A stretch of DNA of 64,000 nt, from assembly GCF_003610255.1 (NCBI RefSeq), contig NZ_RAPS01000001.1:496001-560000 (forward strand), read 5' to 3'. This document shows, piece after piece, positions 42,307 through 50,901 of this stretch. Below the pieces are notes generated by a model. It did no database searches, was not told where the DNA came from, and saw only the letters and a program-made list of their open reading frames with translations. Made by a program: the position numbers and the translations under genes. The stretch is from Streptomyces sp. TLI_171. Lineage in GTDB: Bacteria > Actinomycetota > Actinomycetes > Streptomycetales > Streptomycetaceae. The stretch's first letter is position 1, and every line of letters begins with the position of its first letter.

Positions 42307-43583
42307 CCGCCCTCGCCCCCGAGAAGCCCGAGCGCCCGCAGCGGCCCGGCGACTCCGGCTCCGCGGCGGACCGGCCCGCGACCGCGGGGCTGGCGGCCGT
42401 CGCCCGCGGCTACCTCGACCGGTTGCGGGCGGGTGAGCTCGGCGCGCTTCCGGCCGTCGCCGGCCTGGTCGTGCTGTGCGTGTTCTTCTCGCTGCTGCGC
42501 CCGGTCTTCCTGTCCAACCTGAACTTCGCCAACCTGCTCACCCAGAGCGCGGGCAGCATCGCCATCGCGATGGGGCTGGTGTTCGTCCTGCTGCTGGGCG
42601 AGATCGACCTGTCGGCCGGCTACGCGAGCGGGGTCTGCGCCGCGGTCCTGGCCATCCTGCTGACCAACCACGGCTGGCCCTGGTACGCGGCGGTGGCCGC
42701 CGCCGTGCTGACCGGCGCGGCGATCGGGCTGCTGCTCGGCACGCTCGTCGCGAAGGTCGGCATCCCCTCCTTCGTGGTGACGCTGGCCGCGTTCCTCGGC
42801 TTCCAGGGCGTGGTGCTGATCCTGCTGAAGGAAGGCACCAACATCTCGGTCAAGGACCCGACGGTCCTGGCGATCGCGAACGACAACCTGAGCCCGGTCC
42901 TCGGCTGGGTGCTGCTGGCGGCCTGCGCCGCCGGCTACGCCGTCCTGCAGTTGCGCCGCAGCCGCGACCGGCGGGGCCGGGGCCTGGCCGGCACCCCGGC
43001 GGCGCTGCTCGCCGTGAGGATCGGCGCGGTCGTCGTGCTCGGCGCCGTCGCGGTGTACCTGCTCAACCAGGAGCGCAGCCGCAACGTCCTGGTCGGCTCG
43101 CTCAAGGGCGTGCCCATCGTGGTGCCGGTGATCGGCGTCCTGCTGCTGCTGGGCACCTTCACCCTGCAGCGCACCGACTTCGGCCTGCACATCTACGCCG
43201 TCGGCGGCAGCGAGGAGGCCGCCCGCCGGGCCGGCATCAACGTCGCGTTCATCCGGATCGCCGCGTTCGTCATCTGCTCCTGCCTGGCTGCGGTCGGCGG
43301 CGTCATCGCCGCGTCCCGGGGCAACTCGGTGGACCCCAACACCGGTGGCAGCAACGTCCTGCTGCTCGCCGTCGGCAGCGCCGTCATCGGCGGCACGAGC
43401 CTGTTCGGCGGCCGCGGGCGGGTGGTCGACGCGGTGCTGGGCGGCCTGGTCGTCGCGGTGATCCAGAACGGCATGGGTCTGATGGGGTACAGCTCGGGCG
43501 TCAAGTACGCTGTCACGGGATCGGTTCTGCTGGTGGCCGCGGGTGTGGACGCCATGTCCCGCCGCCGCACAGCCCGACGATGA
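42303..43583 (+). CDS. xylH: Xylose ABC transporter, permease
   Basis: 426 residues. After a polar N-terminus of 45 residues come about ten membrane segments in the BPD_transp_2 pattern: LLTQSAGSIAIAMGLVFVLL LGEIDLSAGYASGVCAAVLA, VGIPSFVVTLAAFLGFQGVV, YAVGGSEEAARRAGINVAFI, and ILxG-like LLLAVGSAVIGGTSLFGGRG. The GEIDLSAG motif is characteristic of sugar permeases such as XylH. It forms the xylose channel. The ATG overlaps the xylG stop. Confidence 0.93.
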   Translation: MTALAPEKPERPQRPGDSGSAADRPATAGLAAVARGYLDRLRAGELGALPAVAGLVVLCVFFSLLRPVFLSNLNFANLLTQSAGSIAIAMGLVFVLLLGEIDLSAGYASGVCAAVLAILLTNHGWPWYAAVAAAVLTGAAIGLLLGTLVAKVGIPSFVVTLAAFLGFQGVVLILLKEGTNISVKDPTVLAIANDNLSPVLGWVLLAACAAGYAVLQLRRSRDRRGRGLAGTPAALLAVRIGAVVVLGAVAVYLLNQERSRNVLVGSLKGVPIVVPVIGVLLLLGTFTLQRTDFGLHIYAVGGSEEAARRAGINVAFIRIAAFVICSCLAAVGGVIAASRGNSVDPNTGGSNVLLLAVGSAVIGGTSLFGGRGRVVDAVLGGLVVAVIQNGMGLMGYSSGVKYAVTGSVLLVAAGVDAMSRRRTARR

Positions 43584-43595
43584 GAGTCGCCCCCG

Positions 43596-44816
43596 ATGAA
43601 AGCCGGTCCTTCCCAGGAAGAGGTCCGCCAGCACAACCTGGGCGCGCTGCTGCGCCACGTCCACTACGGCGGTCCCACCTCGCGGGCCGTGCTGGCCGCC
43701 GAGTTGGGCCTCAACCGCAGCACCATCCTGGGCCTGGTCGGTGATCTGACGGCCGCGGGCCTGGTCCGCGAGGAACTGCCGCAGGACACCGGTCGGGCCG
43801 GGCGGCCCTCGCTGGTCGTCAAGCCGGAGTCCACCCGCGTGCACGTCCTGGCGGTGGACCTGGGCGTGGAGCGGCCGGCGGCAGCGCTGATCGGCCTCGG
43901 CGGCGTGTTCCTCGACCGGCGCGCGTGCCCGTGGCCCGACGGGCACCCGCCGGATCCGGCGCAAGTGGCCGCTGTCCTGGCGGAGTTCGCCGAGGAGATG
44001 CTGGCCGACGCGCCGGCCGGAAGCTCGTGCGTCGGCGTCGCCGTGGCGGTGCGCGGCATCGTCCGGCATCCCGACGGGCTGATCGGGCTGACCCCCAACA
44101 TGGGCTGGAAGGACCTCGACTTCGCCGGCGCGTTGGCCGCCCGGCTCCGCCTCGACCTCCCGGTGCTGGTCGGGAACGAGGCCAACCTCGGCGCACTCGC
44201 CGAGCACCGCCGCGGTGTCGGCCGCGGCAGCCAGAACCTGGTCTACCTGCACGGCGAGATCGGGATCGGCGCCGGCGTGATCAGCGGCGGTGAACTCCTG
44301 CGCGGCGAGCGCGGATACGCCGGCGAGGTCGGCCACATGACGGTCAATCCGTTCCGCGGCCGGCTGTGCGGCTGCGGCGCGCGCGGCTGCCTGGAGGCGG
44401 AGGCGGGTGAGCGCGCGCTCCTGGAGGCGGCCGGCCGGGACGCCCGCACCACCGGCGCCGAGGCCGTGCGGTCGGTGGTCACCGCCGCCGACCACGGCGA
44501 CGTCACCGCCCGGGCCGCACTGCACCGCGTCGGCGACTGGCTCGGCATCGGCATCGCGAACGTGGTCAACCTCTTCGACCCGGACCTGGTCGTCCTCGGC
44601 GGCACCCTGCGGGACGTCTTCCTCGGCTCCGCCGCCCAGGTGCGCAGCCGGATCAACACCAACGCCCTCTCCGCCCTGCGGGAGAACCTGCGGCTGCGGG
44701 TCAGCGAGCTCGGCGGCGACACCGTTCTGATCGGTGCCGCCGAGTTGGCGTTCTCCGAGGTCCTCGCGCGTCCGCTGGAGACCCTCGCCCGGGCCGCCGG
44801 GCCCGGCCGGCCGTAG
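43596..44816 (+). CDS. rok7B7: ROK-family repressor, Rok7B7-like
   Basis: 406 residues. Winged helix at residues 10-75 (NLGALLRHVHYGGPTSRAVL AAELGLNRSTILGLVGDLTA), then a ROK domain: VLAVDLGVERP, VGNEANLGALAEHR, EIGIGAGVISGGELLRGERG YAGEVGHM and the zinc motif CGCGARGCLEAEAG. It lies 12 bp after xylH in the same orientation. In Streptomyces coelicolor the corresponding gene sits by xylFGH and links xylose uptake, carbon control and antibiotic production; I infer the same here from gene order. Confidence 0.88.
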   Translation: MKAGPSQEEVRQHNLGALLRHVHYGGPTSRAVLAAELGLNRSTILGLVGDLTAAGLVREELPQDTGRAGRPSLVVKPESTRVHVLAVDLGVERPAAALIGLGGVFLDRRACPWPDGHPPDPAQVAAVLAEFAEEMLADAPAGSSCVGVAVAVRGIVRHPDGLIGLTPNMGWKDLDFAGALAARLRLDLPVLVGNEANLGALAEHRRGVGRGSQNLVYLHGEIGIGAGVISGGELLRGERGYAGEVGHMTVNPFRGRLCGCGARGCLEAEAGERALLEAAGRDARTTGAEAVRSVVTAADHGDVTARAALHRVGDWLGIGIANVVNLFDPDLVVLGGTLRDVFLGSAAQVRSRINTNALSALRENLRLRVSELGGDTVLIGAAELAFSEVLARPLETLARAAGPGRP

Positions 44817-44901
44817 CTCGTCGGCAGCCCGAACGCCACGGGAAGCACCGCGCGTTGAACCGCACCGTCGGACCGCGGGGGCGACCTGCGCGGAAAGTTA
44901 C

Positions 44902-44940
44902 CGACAGGGGTGTCGATAACATCGGATAGGATGCCGACAC
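44902..44940 (+). promoter_or_regulatory. Operator-promoter region of the ABC efflux/TetR operon
   Basis: CGACA-GGGG-TGTCG (44902-44915) is an inverted repeat, and GTGTCG (44910-44915) is repeated inverted as CGACAC (44935-44940). A TAGGAT -10-like hexamer (44927-44932) lies between them. TetR operators have this form, and the operon ends with a TetR gene, so autoregulation is likely. Confidence 0.5.
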
Positions 44941-45021
44941 TGGCGTCGTCAAGTTCTGGCAAAGAGCTTGACGTCTCCAGCCGTCGTGCCTGATCCCCCG
45001 TCACCCCCTCCCGGAGACCCC

Positions 45022-46149
45022 GTGTTCCTCGCCCTGCGCGACCTGCGCTTCGCCCGCGGTCGCTTCGCCCTGATGGGCGCCGTGGTCGCGCTCATCGCCG
45101 TCCTCGGCGTCCTGCTGTCCGGCCTCGCCTCCGGCCTGGCGGACGCCGGGATCTCCGGCCTGCGCGCGCTGCCCGTGACCCACCTGGCCTTCGACGAGAA
45201 GGCGACCAGCGAGCAGTTCTCCCGCTCCACCGTCGAGCAGCGGGACTGGCAGGCCTGGTCCGGGACGCCGGGGGTGGAACGGGCCGAGCCGTTCGGGAAC
45301 ACCCTGGCCAACGCCCGGGTCACCCGGGGTGCCAAGCTGGGCGAGCAGGTCAACCTCGCCGTCTTCGGGATGGCACCCGGATCGTCGCTGGCCCCCAGGC
45401 CCACCAGCGGCACGGGCCTGGCGGAGGGCAGCGCGGGCATCGTGATCACCCGGGAGATCGCCGATCTGGGCGTGGCGGTCGGGGACGAGCTGACCGCGGA
45501 CCGGAGCGAGGTGCGGCTCAAGGTGGTCGGGCTGGTCGACGACACGGTCTCCTACGGCCACATCGGCGTCGTCTACGCCGACCTCGACACCTGGCGCCAC
45601 CTGCACTACGGCCTGCCGGGCGAACTGCCCGAGGCCGCGCGCGAACAGGCCACCGCCGTCGCCCTGACGCTGCGGCCGGGCGCCGACGTCGCCGCCGTGG
45701 AGCGGGCGACCGGCACCCGCGCCGAGACCAAGGAGACCGCCTTCGGCGCGTCCCCCGGCTACACGGCCGAGTCGAGCACCATGGCGCTGATCAAGGGCTT
45801 CCTGTACGCCATCTCCGCCCTGGTGGTCGGTGCGTTCTTCACCGTCTGGACGGTGCAGCGCAAAGCCGAGATCGCCCTGCTGAAGGCCCTCGGCGCCCCC
45901 ACCGGGTACGTCCTGCGCGACGCGCTCGCCCAGGTCGTGGCGGTGCTGGTGGGCGCGACGGTCGTCGGCACCGCCGCCGGCCTGGCCCTGGGCAGCGCGC
46001 TGATCGGCAAGGCCCCCTTCGCGCTCTCCGTCCCGGCCATCGCCACCTCCTCCGGCCTCCTCGTCCTGCTCGGCACCGTGGGCGCCGTCGTCGCCGTCCG
46101 CCGCATCACCGCCGTCGACCCGCTGACCGCACTGGGAGCCACCCGATGA
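45022..46149 (+). CDS. ABC transporter permease (FtsX/MacB-type)
   Basis: 375 residues, GTG start after CCGGAGACCCC; a TTG 54 bp upstream is possible. First membrane helix at LMGAVVALIAVLGVLLSGLA, a large extracellular domain of about 200 residues, then three helices at the C-terminus (GFLYAISALVVGAFFTVWTV, VVAVLVGATVVGTAAGLALG, SGLLVLLGTVGAVVAV) typical of FtsX. With its ATPase partner it forms a type VII ABC exporter-like complex (MacB, DevC-like). Substrate unknown. Confidence 0.88.
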   Translation: MFLALRDLRFARGRFALMGAVVALIAVLGVLLSGLASGLADAGISGLRALPVTHLAFDEKATSEQFSRSTVEQRDWQAWSGTPGVERAEPFGNTLANARVTRGAKLGEQVNLAVFGMAPGSSLAPRPTSGTGLAEGSAGIVITREIADLGVAVGDELTADRSEVRLKVVGLVDDTVSYGHIGVVYADLDTWRHLHYGLPGELPEAAREQATAVALTLRPGADVAAVERATGTRAETKETAFGASPGYTAESSTMALIKGFLYAISALVVGAFFTVWTVQRKAEIALLKALGAPTGYVLRDALAQVVAVLVGATVVGTAAGLALGSALIGKAPFALSVPAIATSSGLLVLLGTVGAVVAVRRITAVDPLTALGATR

Positions 46150-46862
46150 CCACCTCCGTCTCCGACCACCGGCCCGCCCCGGACGCCGCGGCCACGAACG
46201 GACTGCAGCTGGCGGGCGTCACCCTCGCACTGGGGGACGGCGACGCCGCCGTCACCGCCCTCGACCGCGTGCAACTCTCGGTCGCCCCGGGCGAGTTCGT
46301 CGCCGTCGTCGGCCCGTCCGGGTCCGGCAAGTCCAGCCTGCTCGCGGTCGCCGGCGGCCTCCGGCGCCCCACCTCCGGCACCGTCCGGATCGCCGGCGCC
46401 GAGCTCACCGCCCTGTCGGACGGGCAGCGCACCGCGGCCCGGCGCCGGCACATCGGCTTCGTCTTCCAGCAGTCGAACCTGCTGGCCTCCCTCACCGTGC
46501 TGGAACAGCTCCTGCTGCCCCTGCACATCGACGGACGCCTCGACGCCGCGGGCCGCGCCCGGGCCGTGGAACTCGTCGAAGCGGTCGGTCTCACCCGTCG
46601 CACCGCCGCCCGGCCGCACCAGCTGTCCGGCGGAGAACGCCAGCGCGCGGGCCTGGCCCGGGCCCTGGTGACCTCCCCCGCCGTCCTGCTGGTGGACGAG
46701 CCCACCTCGGCACTGGACCGCGTGCGCTCCGCCGAGGCGGTCCGGCTGATCGCCGAACAGACCCGTGAACGCGGAACGGCCACGGTCATGGTCACCCACG
46801 ACACGGCGATAATGGAGGCTGCCGACCGGGTCTACGAGATGGTCGACGGCCGCCTGTCCTGA
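46146..46862 (+). CDS. ABC transporter ATP-binding protein (MacB/LolD-type)
   Basis: 238 residues. Walker A GPSGSGKSS, Q-loop IGFVFQQSNLLASLTV, signature LSGGERQRAGLARA, Walker B VLLVDEPTSALD, switch His in VMVTHDT. These are MacB/LolD subfamily features. Its ATG overlaps the permease stop as ATGA, so the pair is co-translated. It powers the FtsX-like permease. Confidence 0.92.
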   Translation: MTTSVSDHRPAPDAAATNGLQLAGVTLALGDGDAAVTALDRVQLSVAPGEFVAVVGPSGSGKSSLLAVAGGLRRPTSGTVRIAGAELTALSDGQRTAARRRHIGFVFQQSNLLASLTVLEQLLLPLHIDGRLDAAGRARAVELVEAVGLTRRTAARPHQLSGGERQRAGLARALVTSPAVLLVDEPTSALDRVRSAEAVRLIAEQTRERGTATVMVTHDTAIMEAADRVYEMVDGRLS

Positions 46863-46923
46863 CCGGCGCCGCAGGCCGGTGCCTCGCTCCCGGGCCCGCC
46901 CGCCAGCCAGGAGTCCGCCCCGC

Positions 46924-47535
46924 ATGCCGAAGATCAACGCCTCCAGCGTCGCCGAACACCGCGCCCAGCAGCGCGCGGCACTGATCGGGGCAGCGATCGA
47001 CATCCTGGTCAACGAGGGCGCCGCCGCCGTCACTCCGGCGGCGGTCGGCGCCCGAGCGGGCCTGGCCCGCTCCAGTGTCTACCAGTACTTCGACTCCTCG
47101 GCGGCTCTGCTGGCCACCATCACCGAGGAGGCCTTCCGGCGCTCCAACGAGGCACTCGCCCGCGCCATGGCCGCCGCGGACGGCCCGCTGGAACGCGTCG
47201 AGGCGTTCTTCGGCGAGAGCCTCCGGCTCGGCGCCGAAGGCGCCCACCGGCCCGCCGCCGCCCTCATGAACGCCGGCCTCCCGCCCGCCTGCCAGGAACG
47301 ACTGGTGGAGCTCCACCTGGAACAGGTCGCGCCGTTCCGCGCAGCCGTGGCCCAACTCGGCGCTCCCGAGCCCGCGTTGACGGCGGACCTGATCGCCGGG
47401 ATGCTCCACACCGCGCTCGCCGCGGTCGAGAACGGCGCCCCGCTCGGGGCGGTCACCGAGCGCACCCTTGCCCTGGTGCGCCGCTGCCTGGCTCCGGCCG
47501 GCAGCACGGTCGGCCCGGCGGACGCGGAGCGCTGA
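46924..47535 (+). CDS. TetR-family transcriptional regulator
   Basis: 203 residues, ATG after CCAGGAGTCCGCCCC. The helix-turn-helix is AAIDILVNEGAAAVTPAAVG ARAGLARSSVYQYFDSSAAL LATI. The C-terminal ligand domain is typical in length. It is the third gene of the ABC efflux operon and probably represses it through the inverted repeats at 44902-44940. It converges with the GH6 gene, with only 3 bases between stops. Confidence 0.9.
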   Translation: MPKINASSVAEHRAQQRAALIGAAIDILVNEGAAAVTPAAVGARAGLARSSVYQYFDSSAALLATITEEAFRRSNEALARAMAAADGPLERVEAFFGESLRLGAEGAHRPAAALMNAGLPPACQERLVELHLEQVAPFRAAVAQLGAPEPALTADLIAGMLHTALAAVENGAPLGAVTERTLALVRRCLAPAGSTVGPADAER

Positions 47536-47538
47536 CGG

Positions 47539-48828
47539 TCAGCGCCGGCCGGTGTTGAAGGTCAGCGCCGGACTGGCGTTGCTCACCAGGGACTTGGCCT
47601 GGGCGGGCCACCACGCGCCGGCGGCCGGGTCGACGACGCCGTACTCGGGGTCGACGGTGCCGCCCGGGATGCTGCGGTTGCACTGGCCGTCGGACTGGCC
47701 CACGGTCTTGATCCACAGGAAGGCGTCGGCGAGCGGGACGCCGGTGTTCGCGGTCGGCCGGTCGCCGATCCCGCTGCCGGGGGCGTTGCACCAGGTCTGC
47801 GGGTCGCCGCTGTACTTGCCGACCGGCGGCTTCCAGTCGCTGCGGCCGTTGCGGCTGGTGTCGACCACGAAGTGGGCGAGCTCGCCGGCCGGCGGGGCGC
47901 CGACGTTCTGCTGGAACCACTGGTCGGTCCAGTGCCAGGTGGACGGGTCCTCGACGTCCACCGCGTTGCCCGGCTGCCCGTCGTTCGGCGCCGCCGGGGA
48001 GTAGTACTGGCTCGCGCACCAGTCGGCGTGGCCCCTCGCCCAGTCCGGGCCCTTCGTGGCGAACCAGAGGCACTGCGAGACCCAGGTGCCGTAGTGCGTC
48101 GAGCGGTCGGTGGCGAAGTAGTTGGAGACGTTCAGCGAGAAGCCCTGGGCGCGGTCGACGCCGGCCTGCAGCAGGCGCTGGGCGATCGCGCCGACGCCGT
48201 GCCAGTGACTGTTGCCCGCGTCGAGGTAGACCACGCTGTTGGGCTGCTGCTCCAGCGCGTCGATCGCGTGGTTGAGGTCGGCGAGCCGGCCGGCGGTCTG
48301 CTCGCCGGTGGGGTCCGCGCCCGGGGCGCAGTCGGCGGGGAGGTTGGCCAGCCCGTCGGGCTCCAGCACCACCACGGCCTTGCTGCGGCCCAGGCCGCGG
48401 GCGAAGGCGTCGATCCAGGCCCGGTACTCGGCGTCCGACTGGGCGCCGCCCGCGGAGTACTGGGAGCAGTCCCGCTGCGGGATGTTGTACGCCACCAGCA
48501 CGGGCACCGTGCCGGTGCGCTCGGCCCGGCGCACCAGGGCCCGCACCTTGGCCTCGACCTCCGCCGGGGTGCCGTCGGTGAACCACGCGGCTTCGGGCCA
48601 ACTGGCCAGTTGCGCCATGGCCTTGGCGCCGTCGAGGTCGTGGTGCGTCAGGTCGGTGAGCGCCTGGCGGGTCGCGTCGCTGTCGGGGTCGACGTAGAAC
48701 GCGGTGTTCGGGGCGAGCGTGTGGGACGCCGGGGCGGGGCGCGCCTCGGCGGCGGCCGGGACGGCGCCGGCGACCAGCAGCGCGAGGGCGCTCGCCGGGA
48801 GGGCGGCGCGGTGCAGGGGGATGCGCAC
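47539..48828 (-). CDS. Secreted GH6 cellulase
   Basis: 429 residues, GTG start after CGAAGGAACACC. Signal peptide RIPLHRAALPASALALLVAG ... AEA. GH6 landmarks: VPVLVAYNIPQRDCSQYSAG G, VVVLEPDGLANLPADC (catalytic Asp region), YLDAGNSHWHGVGAIAQRLL, GFSLNVSNY, and HFVVDTSRNGRSDWKP with WCNAPGSGIGDRPT. It hydrolyses cellulose from chain ends or internally outside the cell. No separate cellulose-binding module is present. Likely second gene of a unit with the 124-aa ORF upstream; operator at 49278. Confidence 0.93.
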   Translation of the reverse strand: MRIPLHRAALPASALALLVAGAVPAAAEARPAPASHTLAPNTAFYVDPDSDATRQALTDLTHHDLDGAKAMAQLASWPEAAWFTDGTPAEVEAKVRALVRRAERTGTVPVLVAYNIPQRDCSQYSAGGAQSDAEYRAWIDAFARGLGRSKAVVVLEPDGLANLPADCAPGADPTGEQTAGRLADLNHAIDALEQQPNSVVYLDAGNSHWHGVGAIAQRLLQAGVDRAQGFSLNVSNYFATDRSTHYGTWVSQCLWFATKGPDWARGHADWCASQYYSPAAPNDGQPGNAVDVEDPSTWHWTDQWFQQNVGAPPAGELAHFVVDTSRNGRSDWKPPVGKYSGDPQTWCNAPGSGIGDRPTANTGVPLADAFLWIKTVGQSDGQCNRSIPGGTVDPEYGVVDPAAGAWWPAQAKSLVSNASPALTFNTGRR

Positions 48829-48871
48829 GGTGTTCCTTCGGTGGATGGGTGGGTGTCGGGGTGACGCGGGG

Positions 48872-49246
48872 TCAGCGGCCGTGGACCGTGCTGTCGGCGA
48901 CCGCCGGCCGGAACTGCCCGGCCGGGGAGCTTGATCCGACGCCGCGGTTGCCGTCGGGCGAGACGCCGTGGGCCCCGCCGACGCCTGCCGCGGCCAGGTG
49001 CTGGGTCGTGGCGGGGGCGCCGATCCGGCCGGGGTCGCCGGCATCGAGGCGCACCCGGCCGGTGAGGGCCTGGGCGTCGAACTGTGCGACGGCGTTCCTC
49101 GGCATCGCGTTGCGGTCGGCGACCCGGGCGGGCGTCAGGCAGTTGCGGTCGCCGAGCGCCTCGGGTTCCCGGACGGCCGCTGCCGGGCGGTGCCCGGCGC
49201 CGCCGGCGGCCCGGCGCAGCGCGGAGGTGTCCGGGTCCTTGCGCAC
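48872..49246 (-). CDS. Unrecognised ORF directly upstream of the GH6 gene (124 aa)
   Basis: GTG start after GGAGGAAGAACC, a strong ribosome-binding site. Codon third positions are almost all G or C through the whole frame (from RKDPDTSALRRAAGGAGH to QFRPAVADSTVHGR), supporting coding. It has no signal peptide or membrane helix and one Cys. A part resembling PEALGDRNCLTPARVADRNA could belong to a wider family; I do not recognise it. It ends 43 bp before the GH6 start and sits just downstream of the TGGAAGCGCTTCCA operator and a TTGACA promoter. Confidence 0.5.
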   Translation of the reverse strand: MRKDPDTSALRRAAGGAGHRPAAAVREPEALGDRNCLTPARVADRNAMPRNAVAQFDAQALTGRVRLDAGDPGRIGAPATTQHLAAAGVGGAHGVSPDGNRGVGSSSPAGQFRPAVADSTVHGR

Positions 49247-49277
49247 GGTTCTTCCTCCGGGGGTGGGGGCGGAGAAG

Positions 49278-49291
49278 TGGAAGCGCTTCCA
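49278..49291. promoter_or_regulatory. CebR-type operator before the GH6 unit
   Basis: TGGAAGCGCTTCCA is a perfect 14 bp palindrome. It differs by one symmetrical pair from the known CebR box TGGGAGCGCTCCCA. It lies about 30 bp upstream of the GTG of the 124-aa ORF, downstream of the probable start of transcription. Confidence 0.75.
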
Positions 49292-49321
49292 GTTCGGTGC
49301 GCATCGGATCGCACGATTGGG

Positions 49322-49357
49322 ATGATTGGGCCCGGAGGGCGGAGGTGTCAATACCTC
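49322..49357 (-). promoter_or_regulatory. Promoter of the GH6 unit, with an inverted repeat on the -35
   Basis: On the minus strand, -35 TTGACA (49346-49351), 18 bp spacer and -10 AATCAT (49322-49327). GAGGT-N6-ACCTC (49342-49357) covers the -35. The CebR-type operator lies about 31 bp downstream, a roadblock position. Confidence 0.45.
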
Positions 49358-49421
49358 AGGCACCAGGCACATCCAGGATCTTTGGCTCACCCACTGTCGC
49401 GGAGCGGCCGTCGGGGTAGGC

Positions 49422-49435
49422 TGGAAGCGCTACCG
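49422..49435. promoter_or_regulatory. Imperfect LacI-type operator before the LacI regulator gene
   Basis: TGGAAGCGCTACCG matches TGNNAGCGCTNNCA at all but the last base and is not fully symmetrical. It lies about 115 bp before the LacI-family ATG, so it could give weak autoregulation. Confidence 0.4.
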
Positions 49436-49550
49436 GTTTTTACACGGCAGGACTGCGGCAGTCGCCGCTCCCCCGCGGGCCCCAGGGCCGGCGGGCGCCG
49501 TGGATCCCGGCCCCAGTCCGCCACCCGCAGCTCGAGGAGCAGCCGTTTCC

Positions 49551-50582
49551 ATGGAGCCGTCACCCAAGCGCATGCCGACCCTGGACGAGGTGGCCCAGCG
49601 CGCCGGCGTGTCCCGCACGGCGGCCTCCCGGGTGATCAACAACGCCCCGCACGTCAGCCGGGCGAAACGGGACGCGGTCGAGCGCGCGGTGCGCGAACTC
49701 GGCTTCGTCCCCAATCCGACCGCCCAGGCCCTGGCCACCCGCCGGGTCGGCGCGGTGGTGCTGGCGGTCTCCAGCGACGAACCGGGGCTGTTCGCCGATC
49801 CGTTCTTCGCCGAGGTGATCGTCGGCGCCAGCGCGGCGCTGGAGCAGACCGACCTGGAGCTGATCCTGCTGCTGGCCAACACCCCGCGCGGGCGGGAGCG
49901 GCTGGAGCGGCTGCTGCGCTCCCGCCGCGCCGACGGCGTGATGCTGATGGCGCTGCACGGCGACGACCCGCTCGGCCGGCTCGCCGAACAGACCGACCTC
50001 CCGGTGGTGTTCGGCGGTCTGCCGCTCACCGGCGAGCCTCGCTGGTACGTGGACGCGGACAACCGGGGAGGCGCCCGCCTGGCCGCCGAGCACGTCGTCC
50101 GGACCGGCCGCCGACGGCCCGTCATGATCACCGGTCAGGTGGACACCATGGTCGCCGCCGCCCGCGAGCAGGGCTTCAGCGAGGGCCTGGCGCTGGCCGG
50201 CGTCCCGCTCCTGGGCGTCGAGGCCGGCGACTTCACCGAGGACGGCGGCGGTGCGGCGATGGAGCGGCTGCTCGCGGTCCACCCCGCGCCGGACGCACTG
50301 TTCGCCGCCTCCGACGCGATGGCCATCGGCGCGCTGCGGACGCTGCGGGCGCACGGGCTGCGGGTGCCGGAGGACGTCGCGGTGATCGGCTTCAACGACC
50401 TGGCCAGCGCGCGGCACACGGCCCCGCCGCTCACCACCGTGCACCAGCCGGTGCGGTCACTGGGCCGGGAGATGGCCAGGATGCTGGTGAGCGTCATCGA
50501 GGGCGACGACCCCGGACCGCTGATCCTGCCGACCCGGCTGACCGTGCGGGAGTCGGCCCCTGACGGGCCGACCGGGAGCTGA
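49551..50582 (+). CDS. LacI-family transcriptional regulator
   Basis: 343 residues, ATG after GAGGAGCAGCCGTTTCC. The DNA-binding domain is MPTLDEVAQRAGVSRTAASR VINNAPHVSRAKRDAVERAV, with hinge helix NPTAQALATRR. The effector domain is peripla_BP_3-like (GAVVLAVSSDEPGLFADPFF, VPEDVAVIGFNDLASARHTA PPLTTVHQPV). It stands between the GH6 unit and the oligosaccharide importer operon, both with TGNNAGCGCTNNCA operators. It could be CebR-like or BxlR-like; context alone does not decide. The ligand is probably a cello- or xylo-oligosaccharide. Confidence 0.88.
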   Translation: MEPSPKRMPTLDEVAQRAGVSRTAASRVINNAPHVSRAKRDAVERAVRELGFVPNPTAQALATRRVGAVVLAVSSDEPGLFADPFFAEVIVGASAALEQTDLELILLLANTPRGRERLERLLRSRRADGVMLMALHGDDPLGRLAEQTDLPVVFGGLPLTGEPRWYVDADNRGGARLAAEHVVRTGRRRPVMITGQVDTMVAAAREQGFSEGLALAGVPLLGVEAGDFTEDGGGAAMERLLAVHPAPDALFAASDAMAIGALRTLRAHGLRVPEDVAVIGFNDLASARHTAPPLTTVHQPVRSLGREMARMLVSVIEGDDPGPLILPTRLTVRESAPDGPTGS

Positions 50583-50674
50583 CCCGCCCGGCAGCCGCCG
50601 GGCGAACGGGCCGGCGCCGGCCTTCCGGACCCCTGGCGGCCCGGTCGCACCGAGGCATCCGTCGGGGACCATGC

Positions 50675-50688
50675 TGTGAGCGCTAACA
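50675..50688. promoter_or_regulatory. LacI-type operator TGTGAGCGCTAACA
   Basis: This 14-mer fits TGNNAGCGCTNNCA and lies between the LacI gene and the oligosaccharide importer operon, about 185 bp upstream of the predicted -35. It could serve as an upstream operator for looping. Confidence 0.6.
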
Positions 50689-50815
50689 ATTCTTGTCAAG
50701 CCCCCGCGCCGCCGGCGGCACCCTCCCCGCCCCGCCGCTCCGACCGGGCTCCCAACGTCTCGCGGCCTCAAGGGAATTCACCCTTCACTGGTGGAGCGGC
50801 CCCGGCCCCGCCGAC

Positions 50816-50828
50816 TCGAAAGTTTCGA
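50816..50828. promoter_or_regulatory. TCGAAAGTTTCGA operator before the importer operon
   Basis: Perfect 6 bp arms around a central G. The reverse complement is identical to the core of the operator before the GH10 xylanase gene. CGAA-N-TTCG elements are known as targets of the streptomycete xylan regulator BxlR and similar sites control xylanase genes. Confidence 0.7.
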
Positions 50829-50871
50829 TAACATTCCTTCGCAATTTCGTCGGCATTTCGGAAACAAGTCA

Positions 50872-50901
50872 TTGACGGTCGCTCCGCGCCGAGCACATAC
50901 T
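50872..50901 (+). promoter_or_regulatory. Promoter of the oligosaccharide importer operon
   Basis: -35 TTGACG (50872-50877), 18 bp spacer, -10 CATACT (50896-50901). The two operators lie upstream. Predicted start is near 50909. Confidence 0.55.

Noticed and set aside
42228..44525. Minus-strand ORF of 765 codons over xylH and the ROK gene
   Set aside because: Antisense shadow with Gln/Arg/His-rich composition; the plus-strand genes are unmistakable.
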